Source of the DNA: Nostoc sp. T09
Lineage (GTDB): Bacteria; Cyanobacteriota; Cyanobacteriia; Cyanobacteriales; Nostocaceae
Assembly: GCF_002154695.1 (NCBI RefSeq)
Contig: NZ_MTAV01000103.1
Location: 1,889-65,888, forward strand
Reading direction: 5' to 3'
Length of the DNA stretch: 64,000 nucleotides
A program made the position numbers and the translations under genes. The notes under the pieces are model-generated. The model had not been told where the DNA came from. It did not search any database and saw only the letters and a list, made by a program, of their open reading frames with translations. Shown piece by piece: positions 1 through 9,850 of the stretch (the first letter of the stretch is position 1; every line of letters begins with the position of its first letter).

Positions 1-584
1 TCCCCATGAGCAACTGCCGAAAGGGTTTCCCAACCTAGGGAACTGGCGTTAGCGTTAGCGAAGCGGGGCGCTCTTAGCGCACAGCGGTAGCAACGAAGGA
101 GCGTCGGAACGAGCGTCACCCGTTCGGCAGAGCCGTTCCCGTTCGCGTAGCGTCTCCGCAGGAGAAGGGTAGGGCGTTAGCGGTGTCGGTTTGGGTAAGA
201 CAAGTTTGCTCAACGCTCTTAACCCGCGCACGCAACTTCTCTTCGCCAAACTTTGTAAGACAACAGACCATTAACAATGCTGCAAAAGCCCGGAATACAA
301 CACTTTTGACTTCCAAGGCAGCGGTACTAGCCTTGCGGGAGATGTCTGCAACAAGCCCTAGGGGTGACGCTCAATGACTCGCTAACGCCAGTTCTTTTAT
401 GCTGGGCAAGCCTTTCAACAGTTGCTAATCGGAACAACCACATCACTTGCTAGCGGGAAGCCCTCCTGCGGCGATAAACTTACCACTACGCGTGTACGCT
501 ATTTTTCGAGAAGACATCAGCACGGAATGCGATCGCGCCTGTCAATTACAGTAAGCTGTGTGAGGGCGTTTTTCACAATCTACT
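1..584. other. Gene-free repeat-rich stretch upstream of dapL
   Basis: No convincing gene is seen. The first 270 bases are GC-rich, made of short reiterated words (TTAGCG, GTAGCG, GGAGCGTCGG) typical of dispersed repeats in Nostoc-type genomes. Bases 1-32 and 182-260 recur, inverted, near 24.85-25.1 kb. The open frames here have repeat-derived composition. The last 160 bases before dapL contain HIP1-type sequence but no clear Shine-Dalgarno motif. Confidence 0.6.
182..260 (+). repeat. Dispersed repeat, copy 1 (inverted partner at 24852-24930)
   Basis: The stretch from GGTGTCGGTTTG to CTTTGTAAG is nearly identical to the reverse complement of 24852-24930, sharing a long core that includes CAACGCTCTTAACCCGCGCA. 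A second word, CATGAGCAACTGCCGAAAGG at 4-24, also recurs inverted near 25071-25091. The order of the two words is preserved, so a whole repeat block was copied or shuffled. Confidence 0.8.
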
Positions 585-1820
585 ATGGCAACGATTAACG
601 ACAACTACCTCAAGCTGAAAGCAGGTTATCTGTTTCCGGAAATTGCGCGACGGGTAAATGCTTTTGCTGAAAGCAATCCTGATGCTAAAATCATCCGCCT
701 GGGTATTGGCGATGTCACAGAACCTCTGCCAGAAGCTTGTCGCACAGCGATGATTAAAGCTGTAGAAGAAATGGGCGATCGCGCTACCTTCAAAGGCTAT
801 GGCCCAGAACAAGGTTATGCTTGGTTAAGAGAAAAAATTGCTGCCCAAGATTTTCAAGCACGGGGGGCTGAGATAGACGCCTCGGAAATTTTTATCTCTG
901 ACGGTTCTAAGTGTGATACTGGCAATATTCTGGAAATTTTTGGGCATGACAACGCGATCGCCGTTACAGATCCGGTTTATCCTGTCTACGTAGATACTAA
1001 CGTCATGGCAGGGAACACAGGCAACGCTAACGATAAAGGCGAGTTTGCAGGTTTAGTCTATTTACCTGTTACCGCAGAGAACAACTTTACCGCAGAGATT
1101 CCTTCTCAGAAAGTTGATTTAATTTATCTTTGCTTTCCCAATAACCCCACCGGTGCAACTGCGAGCAAAGAACATCTCAAGGCATGGGTAGACTATGCTA
1201 GAGCTAATGGCTCGATCATCTTCTTTGATGCTGCCTACGAAGCCTACATCACCGATCCTGAAATTCCTCACTCTATATATGAGATAGAAGGTGCAAGAGA
1301 AGTTGCAATCGAGTTTCGTTCTTTCTCGAAGAATGCAGGTTTTACAGGAACCCGCTGCGCTTTAACCGTCGTCCCCAAAACGCTGACAGCCAAAGCTGCT
1401 GATGGTTCCGATGTAGAACTGTGGAAACTTTGGAATCGCCGTCAGTCAACCAAGTTTAATGGCGTTTCTTACATCGTGCAACGCGGTGCAGAGGCAGTTT
1501 ACTCTGAACAAGGGCAAGCACAAATCAAAGCCCTAGTTAGTTTCTATTTAGAAAACGCCAAAATTATTCGTGAGAAATTAACAGCCGCAGGATTAGCAGT
1601 TTATGGCGGCGTGAATGCACCTTACGTTTGGGTGAAAACTCCCAATGGTTTATCGAGCTGGGAATTCTTCGATAAGCTGCTGCAAACTGTCAACGTGGTG
1701 GGAACTCCTGGTTCTGGTTTTGGTGCTGCTGGTGAAGGTTACTTCCGCATTTCGGCATTTAATAGTCGAGAGAATGTAGAAGAAGCGATGCACCGGATTA
1801 CAACCCGCTTGTCTTTGTAG
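585..1820 (+). CDS. dapL: LL-diaminopimelate aminotransferase
   Basis: This PLP enzyme converts tetrahydrodipicolinate directly to LL-diaminopimelate with glutamate as amino donor, the shortcut route to lysine and peptidoglycan used by cyanobacteria and plants. The protein is 411 residues, the usual family length. It starts [20 protein letters not shown], has the fold-type I aminotransferase motif CFPNNPTG at 183-190, and has the PLP-binding lysine at K249 in [10 protein letters not shown]. The ATG at 585 gives the family-standard N-terminus although no strong Shine-Dalgarno motif precedes it. It appears monocistronic; the next gene on the same strand is about 180 bases away. Confidence 0.96.
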   Translation: MATINDNYLKLKAGYLFPEIARRVNAFAESNPDAKIIRLGIGDVTEPLPEACRTAMIKAVEEMGDRATFKGYGPEQGYAWLREKIAAQDFQARGAEIDASEIFISDGSKCDTGNILEIFGHDNAIAVTDPVYPVYVDTNVMAGNTGNANDKGEFAGLVYLPVTAENNFTAEIPSQKVDLIYLCFPNNPTGATASKEHLKAWVDYARANGSIIFFDAAYEAYITDPEIPHSIYEIEGAREVAIEFRSFSKNAGFTGTRCALTVVPKTLTAKAADGSDVELWKLWNRRQSTKFNGVSYIVQRGAEAVYSEQGQAQIKALVSFYLENAKIIREKLTAAGLAVYGGVNAPYVWVKTPNGLSSWEFFDKLLQTVNVVGTPGSGFGAAGEGYFRISAFNSRENVEEAMHRITTRLSL

Positions 1821-2025
1821 GCTATGTCAAGATCGCATATTAGTAGCTCATCGCCAGCATATGCGATCGCCTCCCGAGCTTTGCCACTTTTAAGCGCTTA
1901 TTTAGGGATAGGTCTATTGATAGAGTTAAGTTAGCGATCGCAACTTAGGTCTTTCAAAGTTGTAATATTTACGTTCTCTGACATGAGAATACCCTTAAAT
2001 GGAATATAAGTACTGGAAAAATCTC

Positions 2026-2397
2026 ATGGCAGACCTGAATGGTGCTTGGTTAGGAACTTACTGGCAACAAGGAGTCCCTAGCCGCTTTGAAGCAGTCTTT
2101 GTTCAAAGTGGCAATGCTCTCAGTGGCTCTATTTTGGATGATAACTACTTAGGAGAAGCCCAAATCAGTGGGGAGGTAAAGGGGCGTAGTATTAGTTTTA
2201 CCAAGCGTTATTTAATCACCTCACCCGCTGCAATTAAATACATTGGCACCCTCTCAGAAAATGATGACTATATACAGGGACAGTGGAAGATTGGTCGTCG
2301 CAACTTTGGGCGTTGGGAAGCTCGTCGCAGTGGGGAAGATCTGATGGCTGAACTAAAAGCTCGTATCCAACAGCAGATTCCCCAAAAGGCTGGATAA
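2026..2397 (+). CDS. Conserved hypothetical protein (about 123 aa)
   Basis: I do not recognise a named family. The protein is soluble and rich in beta-strand-type sequence, with no membrane segment. It has a repeated 'G-x-W-x-G/I-G' look (NGAWLGTYWQQG near the start, QGQWKIGRRNFGRW near residues 90-105), suggesting a small beta-barrel-like fold. An in-frame ATG lies upstream at 1999, giving 132 residues. I prefer the ATG at 2026 (MADLNGAWLG) because the extra residues look like untranslated leader. It sits about 60 bases upstream of the phosphatase gene on the same strand and could be co-transcribed with it. Confidence 0.75.
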   Translation: MADLNGAWLGTYWQQGVPSRFEAVFVQSGNALSGSILDDNYLGEAQISGEVKGRSISFTKRYLITSPAAIKYIGTLSENDDYIQGQWKIGRRNFGRWEARRSGEDLMAELKARIQQQIPQKAG

Positions 2398-2460
2398 ACA
2401 ATTTATGAAAAACTTTGTTACCATGCCCAAAACCCTATTTTTTAATAGAGGGAAACTATC

Positions 2461-3099
2461 TTGAGCCTAACTCTTTATTTCCTCCGCCACGGACAAACAG
2501 GATGCAGCCTGAATAATGCCTTTTGCGGTTCGATAGACTCAGAACTTACTCCAGATGGTTTAGAAATGGCCAAAGCCTTTGCGGCTGCATACACTTCTAC
2601 CCCTTGGAGAGCAGTTTTTTGCAGTCCTATGCAGCGAACTGTGGCGACAGCAGCACCCCTTTGTGCAGCGTTAGAGATAAAACCAGAACTGCGGGATGGT
2701 TTGAAGGAAATTAATTATGGCAAATGGGAAGGTAAATCACCAGAAATCATCAGCCAAGAATATCATGATGATTATCTGCGTTGGTCAGCCGATCCAGCCT
2801 GGTATGCTCCCACAGGTGGAGAAATGGCAGTGACAATAGCTTATCGTGCCATGCAGGTAATTGAAGAAATCAAGCAGCTTTACAGTAGTGGCAATATTTT
2901 AGTAGTTTCTCATAAAGCCACCATCAGAATTATTCTGTGCAGTCTGTTAGGTATTGATGTAGGACGCTTCCGCTATCGTATCGGCTGCCCAGTTGCTTCT
3001 GTCAGTGTTGTAGAATTTAGCTCTCACGGTCCACTGTTGCGGTCTATGGCAGACCGTACACATTTGGGTGAACGGTTACGAAATCTACCTGGAACATAA
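2461..3099 (+). CDS. Histidine phosphatase family protein (phosphoglycerate mutase-like)
   Basis: A 212-residue member of the histidine phosphatase superfamily. The signature FLRHGQT lies at residues 7-13, with the phospho-accepting histidine at H10. The second catalytic histidine is in the VVSHKATIR segment in the last third. An acidic GKWEGKS segment is as seen in cobalamin phosphatase/PGM-like members. The substrate cannot be told from sequence: cyanobacterial relatives include phosphoserine and sugar-phosphate phosphatases. It starts with TTG at 2461; no ATG lies upstream in frame before a stop, and the RHG motif needs this start. No signal peptide, so it is cytosolic. Confidence 0.9.
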   Translation: MSLTLYFLRHGQTGCSLNNAFCGSIDSELTPDGLEMAKAFAAAYTSTPWRAVFCSPMQRTVATAAPLCAALEIKPELRDGLKEINYGKWEGKSPEIISQEYHDDYLRWSADPAWYAPTGGEMAVTIAYRAMQVIEEIKQLYSSGNILVVSHKATIRIILCSLLGIDVGRFRYRIGCPVASVSVVEFSSHGPLLRSMADRTHLGERLRNLPGT

Positions 3100-3281
3100 G
3101 GTGACTCACAGTATTTACTTTAAATTTATATCACTCCTCATCCTCATGTCTTTCTCAAGATGCGATCGCTATTCCTTGGGATTGGTGCAATTAGATCGTC
3201 GCCACTTCAATCAGGGAGATTGTTAAAATCCTGTTATCCTCATAACTACTCACGCAGAAGGCTCCAAAAAAAGCGATCGCT

Positions 3282-5444
3282 ATGCTTCAGTATCCTAATC
3301 TCGAACAAGCGCTGAAATATCACTTCGGTTACGACCGATTCCGCCCTGGACAACGGCAAATTATTGAAGATGCGCTGCAAAATCGAGATTTGTTGGTGGT
3401 GATGCCTACAGGTGGCGGTAAATCTCTGTGCTTTCAGTTACCAGCGCTGTTAAAGAAAGGTTTAACGGTGGTAGTGTCACCACTGATTGCTTTGATGCAA
3501 GATCAGGTGGAAGGTCTGCGAAACAATAATATTAGTGCCACATTCCTCAATAGTAGTTTGAATGCGTATAAGGTGCGATCGCGGGAAGAAGCCATCCTCA
3601 ACGGTAGAGTTAAACTACTTTACGTCGCCCCAGAACGTCTTCTTAGTGAAAGATTTCTCCCGTTTCTAGATTTAGTAAATCACCAAATCGGTATTTCAAC
3701 CTTTGCCATTGATGAAGCGCACTGTGTCTCTGAGTGGGGACATGACTTTCGTCCAGAATACCGCCAGTTAAGATCTGTGCGTAAACGTTATCCTAATGTT
3801 CCTACTGTTGCTCTTACCGCCACAGCAACCGATCGCGTTCGTAGTGATATCATCCAACAACTAGGGTTAAAGCAACCTAGTATCCATGTTGCTAGCTTCA
3901 ATCGCCAAAACCTTTATTATGAAGTTCGTTCTAAAACGAAATATGCTTACGCTGAGTTATTAGAATTAATTCGAGAAACAGAAGGTTCAGTAATTATTTA
4001 TTGTTTAACTCGTAAAAAAGTTGAGGAACTTACCTTTAAACTGCAAAATGATAAAATTGCTGCCTTATCTTATCATGCTGGATTACCTGACGAAGAACGC
4101 AGCCAGAATCAAACGCGGTTTATTCGGGATGATGTGCGAGTCATGGTAGCAACCATTGCCTTTGGTATGGGGATTAATAAACCAGATGTGAGACTGGTAG
4201 TTCACTTTGATATTCCGCGGAATTTAGAGAGTTACTATCAGGAATCAGGTAGAGCAGGCAGAGATGGTGAACCATCGCGCTGTACAATATTTTTCAGCTT
4301 TGGTGATATTAAAACAATTGAATGGAGTATTGACCAAAAAACCGATCCGCAAGAACAGTTGATTGCCAAGCAACAATTACGGCAGATGATAGACTATGCC
4401 GAAGGTACAGATTGTCGGCGCACGATTCAACTAGGTTATTTTGGCGAACGGTTTACTGGGAATTGTGGTAATTGTGATAATTGCCGTTATCCCAAACCAA
4501 TGCAAGATTGGACAATTGAAGCCATGAAGTTTTTATCTTGTGTGGCGCGTTGTAAAGAAAGATTTGGGATGCTACATATTATTGATGTGTTGCGAGGAGC
4601 AAAAAACCAGAAAATTACCCAAAACGAACACGACAAGCTTTCTACCTACGGTATTGGTAAAGATAGAAGTGTCGACGAGTGGCGAATGCTGGGGCGATCG
4701 CTTTTACATCAAGGCTTATTAGAACAAACCAGCGATGGTTATTCAGTGTTGAAACTTAACGCCTTGAGTTGGGAAGTGATGCGGCGACAGCGCACAGTTA
4801 GCCTAGCTGTTCCTGTAGTACAAAAGATTACTTGGGAAGAGGGTAGTGAAAAAGCTGCTGAGGTGGAAATGCTTATGCAAAGGTTGCGATCGCTGCGCAA
4901 ACAACTCGCAGATGAACAGTCTGTACCACCTTACGTTGTTTTTCAAGATTCTACCTTGAAATTAATGGCTCAGGTACAACCAAAAAACCTCACTGAATTT
5001 GCGAAGCTTTCTGGCGTAGGTAGCCACAAACTTGCTCAGTATGGTGAGAAGTTCCTCGCAGAAATTCGCGCCTATCGTCAGGGACAAGGTGTGATAGATC
5101 CAGAAGATAATTCCACTCCTTTTGTTAGTCTTGGCTTACCTTCCGACACCGAATTATTAACATTTCAGTTGCATAAACAAGGTTTTAACGTTGACGAAAT
5201 TGCCCGAAAAAGAAATATTCGCTCTACTACAATCATCCGCCATCTTACAGATTTAATAGAGAAAAATCAGCCCGTAGATTTAAATCAGTTGGTTCCTTTA
5301 GAACGCCAAAAAAAGATTTGGCAAGTTTTAGAAGTACTGGGTGATATTTCTCTGACTCCAATTCGTGAGCAGCTTGGTGACGGTTATAGTTATGATGAAA
5401 TTCGCTTAGTTAGGGGAAAGTGGCGGCGCGAAAATCGCAAGTAA
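3282..5444 (+). CDS. recQ: ATP-dependent DNA helicase RecQ
   Basis: A 3'-5' superfamily 2 helicase for recombination and fork repair. In order: Q-motif region [10 protein letters not shown] (15-24), Walker A MPTGGGKS (41-48), DEAH box (144-147), helicase C-terminal domain with SGRAGRDG, and a zinc-binding region with GNCGNCDNC. Then come a winged-helix RQC region, an HRDC domain around residues 530-600 ([17 protein letters not shown]), and a C-terminal helix-turn-helix extension ([17 protein letters not shown]). At 720 residues it is longer than E. coli RecQ because of that extension, common in cyanobacterial and Bacillus-type RecQ. A HIP1 octamer lies just before the ATG. Confidence 0.97.
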   Translation: MLQYPNLEQALKYHFGYDRFRPGQRQIIEDALQNRDLLVVMPTGGGKSLCFQLPALLKKGLTVVVSPLIALMQDQVEGLRNNNISATFLNSSLNAYKVRSREEAILNGRVKLLYVAPERLLSERFLPFLDLVNHQIGISTFAIDEAHCVSEWGHDFRPEYRQLRSVRKRYPNVPTVALTATATDRVRSDIIQQLGLKQPSIHVASFNRQNLYYEVRSKTKYAYAELLELIRETEGSVIIYCLTRKKVEELTFKLQNDKIAALSYHAGLPDEERSQNQTRFIRDDVRVMVATIAFGMGINKPDVRLVVHFDIPRNLESYYQESGRAGRDGEPSRCTIFFSFGDIKTIEWSIDQKTDPQEQLIAKQQLRQMIDYAEGTDCRRTIQLGYFGERFTGNCGNCDNCRYPKPMQDWTIEAMKFLSCVARCKERFGMLHIIDVLRGAKNQKITQNEHDKLSTYGIGKDRSVDEWRMLGRSLLHQGLLEQTSDGYSVLKLNALSWEVMRRQRTVSLAVPVVQKITWEEGSEKAAEVEMLMQRLRSLRKQLADEQSVPPYVVFQDSTLKLMAQVQPKNLTEFAKLSGVGSHKLAQYGEKFLAEIRAYRQGQGVIDPEDNSTPFVSLGLPSDTELLTFQLHKQGFNVDEIARKRNIRSTTIIRHLTDLIEKNQPVDLNQLVPLERQKKIWQVLEVLGDISLTPIREQLGDGYSYDEIRLVRGKWRRENRK

Positions 5445-5459
5445 TTTGATGTTAAAGGA

Positions 5460-5777
5460 TTAAACCCAACCCAAGTCTTTCAAAGCTTGTGCCACTTCAG
5501 GGCGTAAAACCCATTTCCATTCATCTTCCTGATAACCATCTGCTAGAACTGATGACCAAAAAGGCTGATTATTATCGAATCTTCTTTCTGGTTCAAAATT
5601 TAAATCAGCCGCAATCATTTGTCCAATATTGGCAAATTGGCGATTGGCTCCTCTATAGTTTTGATAACCTGCTGCTTCTGCTAGTTCAGTAGCAGTCATA
5701 GTCATTTCATCTGCTTGATAGTGAGCTTTTAGCATATGTAAGTAAATTCTTTGCCAATTCAAGATTTTGCTAAACAA
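5460..5777 (-). CDS. Small hypothetical protein, possibly a fragment of a restriction-type protein
   Basis: A soluble protein of 105 residues or fewer, convergent with recQ and 15 bases from its stop. The core ATELAEAAGYQNYRGANRQF is a small helical domain of the type I associate with N-termini of modified-DNA restriction proteins, but that link is from memory. It has no nuclease motif and would be a stand-alone domain or a truncated gene. The start is uncertain: TTG at 5777 or ATG at 5735, neither with a good Shine-Dalgarno motif. Confidence 0.6.
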   Translation of the reverse strand: MFSKILNWQRIYLHMLKAHYQADEMTMTATELAEAAGYQNYRGANRQFANIGQMIAADLNFEPERRFDNNQPFWSSVLADGYQEDEWKWVLRPEVAQALKDLGWV

Positions 5778-5974
5778 GAATTTTGAGTTCGCTGCGAGGG
5801 AGAAAGAATAATTCCATTGGTGTATCTGTATCCATCCTCCCCCAAAGCAATCGCTTTCCCAAAGCTGGCTGTGGCACTCTTATCAAGAAAGTTTTCTAGT
5901 ATTTAGTGCCCTAAAGCTTTTATTCTCTACCTGATTGCACTAGCCAAAACTCACCTCTACACTACCAGTCTGTA

Positions 5975-6142
5975 TTAAGAAAAACTGGGTACTTCCGAAC
6001 CAGATTCTGGTGCTGTTATAGGAGTTGGGGATGGCGCAGTTTTTTTGGTTTTGAGTGTCAAAATCATAGATAGCAGCTTGGGAAATGCAAGGCAGGCAAC
6101 AGTATTGATGAGCGTTAATAATATACAATCTATGAAACTCAT
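5975..6142 (-). CDS. Small hydrophobic-leader protein A (55 aa), novel family
   Basis: A 55-codon gene reading MSFIDCILLTLINTVACLAF, then PKLLSMIL and a Pro/Ser/Thr-rich tail ending EVPSFS. A perfect AAGGAGG Shine-Dalgarno motif lies 9 bases before the ATG. The first 28 residues are homologous to the start of the gene at 6903-7148: LLTLINTVACLAFPKLLS is identical in both. Across that stretch the DNA differs at six synonymous codons and only one conservative replacement follows (M/I), a signature of purifying selection. The N-terminus could be a membrane anchor or signal sequence. The function is unknown; I do not recognise PatS, PatX or any photosystem subunit. Confidence 0.75.
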   Translation of the reverse strand: MSFIDCILLTLINTVACLAFPKLLSMILTLKTKKTAPSPTPITAPESGSEVPSFS

Positions 6143-6902
6143 AGATTATCGCCTCCTTATTTTGACAATTTATGGTTCTATTTCTTATTTTGAATCAAAA
6201 TCTGTACTTTCAACTACATTTACAATTTTGGATTTCTTTTAATTGATATAAGCTAAGTAAATATATTGATTTTAACTGGCTACCATAGAAAATATACTAG
6301 GTAAGCAAGCTACAGATATAAAGTAGCGTTTAAGGAAAATAGACGATTTAAAAGCAACTTTTGCTGTAGCATTCAAAACGTTAGAGACCATTTATAAAGT
6401 AAATATTAAGTAGGGGAGGCAAAAAGCGGTGTGGATTTTCCTCCCCACTGAACTTCAGATCGGCGGAAGGCGTCGCTCAGAGTTCTCGCTTTATTGCCGT
6501 TGTGTTACGGCTATGCAAAGATTTTGAAGTTTGAGAGAGTAATTATTAGCCGTAACGCACCCTACAATTTAAGGTTTACTTTATAAATAACCTCTTACCG
6601 TACTTTCAAGTAGAAGTTGCAGATAGGGTAAACCTGAACCCAAACTTCAATTCTTGATTTGTCAACAAATATTGTTTGACTAACTATCCAATTTAGTTAG
6701 TTTATTATTAATAAATAAACTATTAATCTTCCAGATTAAGGTAAATTCATTTAATAGGAAATTGGAATTACATTTTAATATTTTAATATCGACTGTTTTA
6801 AATCAAATTTTCAAATGGGATGAATGCACCTGCGTATTCTTCTGCTAATCCAAAACTCGCCCTTGAAAATTTCAACTCAATCCTGCTACCCTCAAATAAT
6901 TA
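6143..6902. other. Gene-poor AT-rich gap between the two small paralogues
   Basis: It holds the possible MITE-like element at 6383-6595. Otherwise it has AT-rich sequence with runs such as TTTAGTTAGTTTATTATTAA near 6690 and no convincing gene, RNA or repeat array. The short frames seen on the plus strand overlap the small minus-strand genes and have no ribosome-binding sites. Confidence 0.5.
6383..6595. mobile_element. Possible MITE-like element with inverted ends
   Basis: The left end AGAGACCATTTATAAAGTAAA at 6383-6403 matches the reverse complement of 6575-6595 at 18 of 21 positions. Similarity extends a few bases both outward and inward. The 170-base interior has no open frame with gene character. 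It contains the words GCCGTAACGCACCCTACA and GTTACGGC, which I associate with Nostoc transposon debris. I could not identify a clear target-site duplication, so the class is unproven. Confidence 0.5.
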
Positions 6903-7148
6903 TTAATTTGGCGTACACCTAGCACAAAAGTGAGGACGGAATCGACAGAATGGGCTGCCTGTAAGTGGGTGAGCAGTACAATAAGGAAAGGTAGTGATTG
7001 GGACTCTAGCTTTTTGCGAACTTGAATCTTTAGGTAATGGTTCAGTAGGTTTAGCTTGAGGTGAGAGAATGATAGATAGAAGCTTGGGAAATGCCAGACA
7101 AGCAACAGTATTGATCAGCGTTAGTAATGCGGCATCCTTTAAAACCAC
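6903..7148 (-). CDS. Small hydrophobic-leader protein B (81 aa), paralogue of protein A
   Basis: Starts with GTG at 7148, preceded by GGGGGTGA at Shine-Dalgarno distance. Residues 1-28 (V/M-VLKDAALLTLINTVACLAF then PKLLSIIL) match protein A at 5975-6142. The tail is longer, Pro/Ser-rich, then cysteine-containing (PYCTAHPLTGSPFC, ending FCARCTPN). The conserved core differs from protein A almost only at silent positions, so both are likely translated. The five cysteines in the last 30 residues could bind metal or form disulfides if the tail is exported; that is inference. Flanking DNA is AT-rich and gene-poor. Confidence 0.65.
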   Translation of the reverse strand: MVLKDAALLTLINTVACLAFPKLLSIILSPQAKPTEPLPKDSSSQKARVPITTFPYCTAHPLTGSPFCRFRPHFCARCTPN

Positions 7149-7380
7149 AGGTAATCACCCCCATGTATAAATAGGTGGTCACTATTTTTAGGTGTCAGCA
7201 AAGTCTATGCAATTACATTGATTGCAAGCACATCCATTGCTTTTCAACTATATAAATTAAGATTATCATAAATTTTTGTAAATGGAAGCGTGAGTTTTCC
7301 GAAAATGCTATACCAGAAGGCATTGTGTATATTGAAGGCATTTATCAAAAATTAGCCATTTACTATTTAGGTCATGTGTT

Positions 7381-9357
7381 ATGTCAAAAATCAAATCCGC
7401 ATCTATTTATTTAGCTAATATCAGTGAACAAGAACGCTTAGCATTAAAGCGTTTAGCTGATTATACAAATGTGAACTCATTGCCAGAAATTTGGCCCTTA
7501 GCTGCAAAGTTATTTAATAATACCGTTGCCCTACATAATCCCCATGCCCAACCAGCGGTAGTAATTAATTACACCCAGTTAGCAGAGCAAATTCAAAAAT
7601 TTGCTGCTGGGTTACAGGTATTAGGAGTCAAAGCAGGCGATCGCATTTCGCTAATTGCCGATAATAGCCCCAGGTGGTTTATTGCGGATCAAGGGATAAT
7701 GACGGCTGGAGCCGTTGATGCGGTGCGTAGCTCTCAAGCAGAAAAGGAAGAGTTGCTATTTATTGTGGCTAATAGTGGTAGCACGGCAATAGTAGTCGAA
7801 GATTTAAAGACGCTGAAGAAACTGCAAGACAGGCTCAACGATTTACCTGTGCAACTGGTAATCTTGCTTTCGGATGAAGCAGCACCGACAGAGGAAAGCC
7901 TGAAGATACTGAATTTTTCACAATTGATCGAAATTGGCTCTAAACATTCTCTAGAACCAGTTGCGCAAAACTATGATACTTTAGCAACGCTTATTTATAC
8001 TTCGGGTACTACAGGCAAACCCAAGGGTGTAATGCTGTCTCATGGCAATTTAATTCACCAAATAACAACTATGGGGACAGTAGTACAACCTAAAGTAGGT
8101 GATATTGCGCTGAGTATTCTTCCTAGTTGGCACAGCTATGAAAGGACAGTAGAGTACTTTTTACTATCTCAAGGTTGCACACAGGTTTACACTAATTTGC
8201 GGTCTGTTAAACGTGATTTGAAAGAAATTAAACCTCATTATATGGTGGCTGTACCCCGCTTATGGGAATCAATTTATGAAGGAGCACAAAAGCAGTTTCG
8301 CGAACAACCAGCTAATAAACAACGTTTAATTAACTTTTTACTCAGCAATAGCGATAAATATATTAAAGCAAAGCGAATTGCCGAGGGGCTGAGTTTAGAA
8401 CATCTTGATTCTTCAGCGATGGAGCGATTATCCGCAAAGATACTCGCTTCTAGTTTGTTTCCGATCCACGCCTTAGGAGAAAAACTGGTGTATGCTAAAG
8501 TCCGAGAAGCCACGGGAGGACGAATCAAGCATGTAATTAGCGGTGGTGGCGCACTTCCTAAGCACATCGATAGCTTTTTTGAAATTATTGGTGTAGAAAT
8601 TTTGCAAGGCTATGGCTTAACTGAAACTTCTCCTGTAACTAATGTGCGCCGTCCTTGGCACAATGTGCGCGGTTCATCTGGCCCGACACTACCTGCTACA
8701 GAAATTAAAATTGTAGATCCAGAGACTCGCAAACCTCTGCCAGTTGGGGAGCGAGGCTTGGTGTTGTTGAAGGGACCGCAAATTATGCAAGGCTATTACC
8801 AAAATCCAGAAGCGACAGCGAAAGCCATTGATGCTGAAGGTTGGTTTGATAGCGGCGATTTGGGTTGGCTGACACCTCAAAATGACTTGGTGCTGACTGG
8901 CAGAGCCAAGGATACAATTGTATTAACCAACGGCGAAAATATCGAGCCACAGCCGATAGAAGATGCCTGTTTGCGATCGCCCTACATCGATCAGATTATG
9001 CTTGTTGGTCAAGACCAGCGTAGCCTTGGTGCTTTGATTGTCCCCAATATCGAAGCTTTAGAAAAATGGGCAGAAACTCAAAACCTCAACTTGAGTACAC
9101 CAGGTGACAATCTTACCGCCTCACCCAGTCAAAAAATTGACATGGAGAGTAAAATAATCCAGGAATTATATCGGAAAGAATTGAATCGGGAAGTGCAAAA
9201 TCGTCCAGGCTATCGAGTCGATGACCGCATTGGTCCATTCAAACTCATTCCCGAGTCGTTTTCCATTGAAAATGGCTTGATGACCCAAACACTAAAAATC
9301 CGGCGTCATGTCGTCGCAGAACGCTATCGCGATCTGATTAACGCCATGTTTGCCTGA
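7381..9357 (+). CDS. aas: Long-chain acyl-(acyl-carrier-protein) synthetase / AMP-dependent ligase
   Basis: A 658-residue ANL-superfamily enzyme that adenylates fatty acids and transfers them to ACP (or CoA), recycling free fatty acids released from membranes. The AMP-binding P-loop TSGTTGKPKG is at 207-216 (IYTSGTTGKPKGVMLSHG). Further motifs are the GYGLTETSPV acyl-adenylate motif and GWFDSGDLG with LTGRAKD near the C-terminal domain. Length and the long insert before the C-terminal lid resemble cyanobacterial Aas proteins rather than bacterial FadD. No transmembrane segment is obvious. The ATG at 7381 is the first in frame. It is followed 40 bases later by the YlqD-like gene. Confidence 0.9.
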   Translation: MSKIKSASIYLANISEQERLALKRLADYTNVNSLPEIWPLAAKLFNNTVALHNPHAQPAVVINYTQLAEQIQKFAAGLQVLGVKAGDRISLIADNSPRWFIADQGIMTAGAVDAVRSSQAEKEELLFIVANSGSTAIVVEDLKTLKKLQDRLNDLPVQLVILLSDEAAPTEESLKILNFSQLIEIGSKHSLEPVAQNYDTLATLIYTSGTTGKPKGVMLSHGNLIHQITTMGTVVQPKVGDIALSILPSWHSYERTVEYFLLSQGCTQVYTNLRSVKRDLKEIKPHYMVAVPRLWESIYEGAQKQFREQPANKQRLINFLLSNSDKYIKAKRIAEGLSLEHLDSSAMERLSAKILASSLFPIHALGEKLVYAKVREATGGRIKHVISGGGALPKHIDSFFEIIGVEILQGYGLTETSPVTNVRRPWHNVRGSSGPTLPATEIKIVDPETRKPLPVGERGLVLLKGPQIMQGYYQNPEATAKAIDAEGWFDSGDLGWLTPQNDLVLTGRAKDTIVLTNGENIEPQPIEDACLRSPYIDQIMLVGQDQRSLGALIVPNIEALEKWAETQNLNLSTPGDNLTASPSQKIDMESKIIQELYRKELNREVQNRPGYRVDDRIGPFKLIPESFSIENGLMTQTLKIRRHVVAERYRDLINAMFA

Positions 9358-9397
9358 TAATTCCACTGACCAAAATATAGAGTGAACGTGAAACTGT

Positions 9398-9850
9398 ATG
9401 GATGTCTCCAAATCTCAACAATTGCTTTTGAAACGGATCGTTAATGTCAAAGTCATTGTTACTCCTCTGTGGAAAGAGGAAATACAACAGCAACTGCAAG
9501 CCCAGATCAATCAAACCGATCAGCAATTGCAACAACTAGACATCGAAGGACAAAGAGCGATCACTGCAATTCAAAAGCAGAGTCTGCAACCACCAGGGCC
9601 TCAAACCCTACAACAGATTGATAATATCCAGCTGCAAGTCAATCAAAAGAAAAGCGAACTGCTAGAGCAAAAAAATCAATTCCTGCAAAATCTCCAGCAA
9701 GTACAGTTTCTTGAGTTAGATCAGGAAGTCAACCAATTCCAAATGGAAGGTTTTTTCCGCATCGAAACAGGTGATAACCTAATTAGCAAAACTCAGGTTG
9801 AAATTGTTTTGCGCGATGGCATTGTCGAAGAAATTCGTGGCGATATCTAA
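9398..9850 (+). CDS. YlqD family coiled-coil protein
   Basis: A 150-residue soluble protein. The first 30 residues (QLLLKRIVNVKVIVTPLWKE) form a beta-rich start, followed by a long glutamine- and leucine-rich coiled coil (about residues 28-110), then a short C-terminal segment TQVEIVLRDGIVEEIRG. This architecture matches the YlqD family, whose function is unknown. It follows the acyl-ACP synthetase by 40 bases on the same strand and may share its transcript. Confidence 0.85.
   Translation: MDVSKSQQLLLKRIVNVKVIVTPLWKEEIQQQLQAQINQTDQQLQQLDIEGQRAITAIQKQSLQPPGPQTLQQIDNIQLQVNQKKSELLEQKNQFLQNLQQVQFLELDQEVNQFQMEGFFRIETGDNLISKTQVEIVLRDGIVEEIRGDI

Noticed and set aside
5940-6128. 62-codon minus-strand frame
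   Set aside because: It is in a different frame from the conserved LLTLINTVACLAFPKLLS motif and has no ribosome-binding site, whereas the 55-codon frame at 5975-6142 has both.
6872-7105. 77-codon minus-strand frame overlapping the small protein B gene
   Set aside because: Out of frame with the conserved motif; the frame at 6903-7148 carries the homology to the first small gene.
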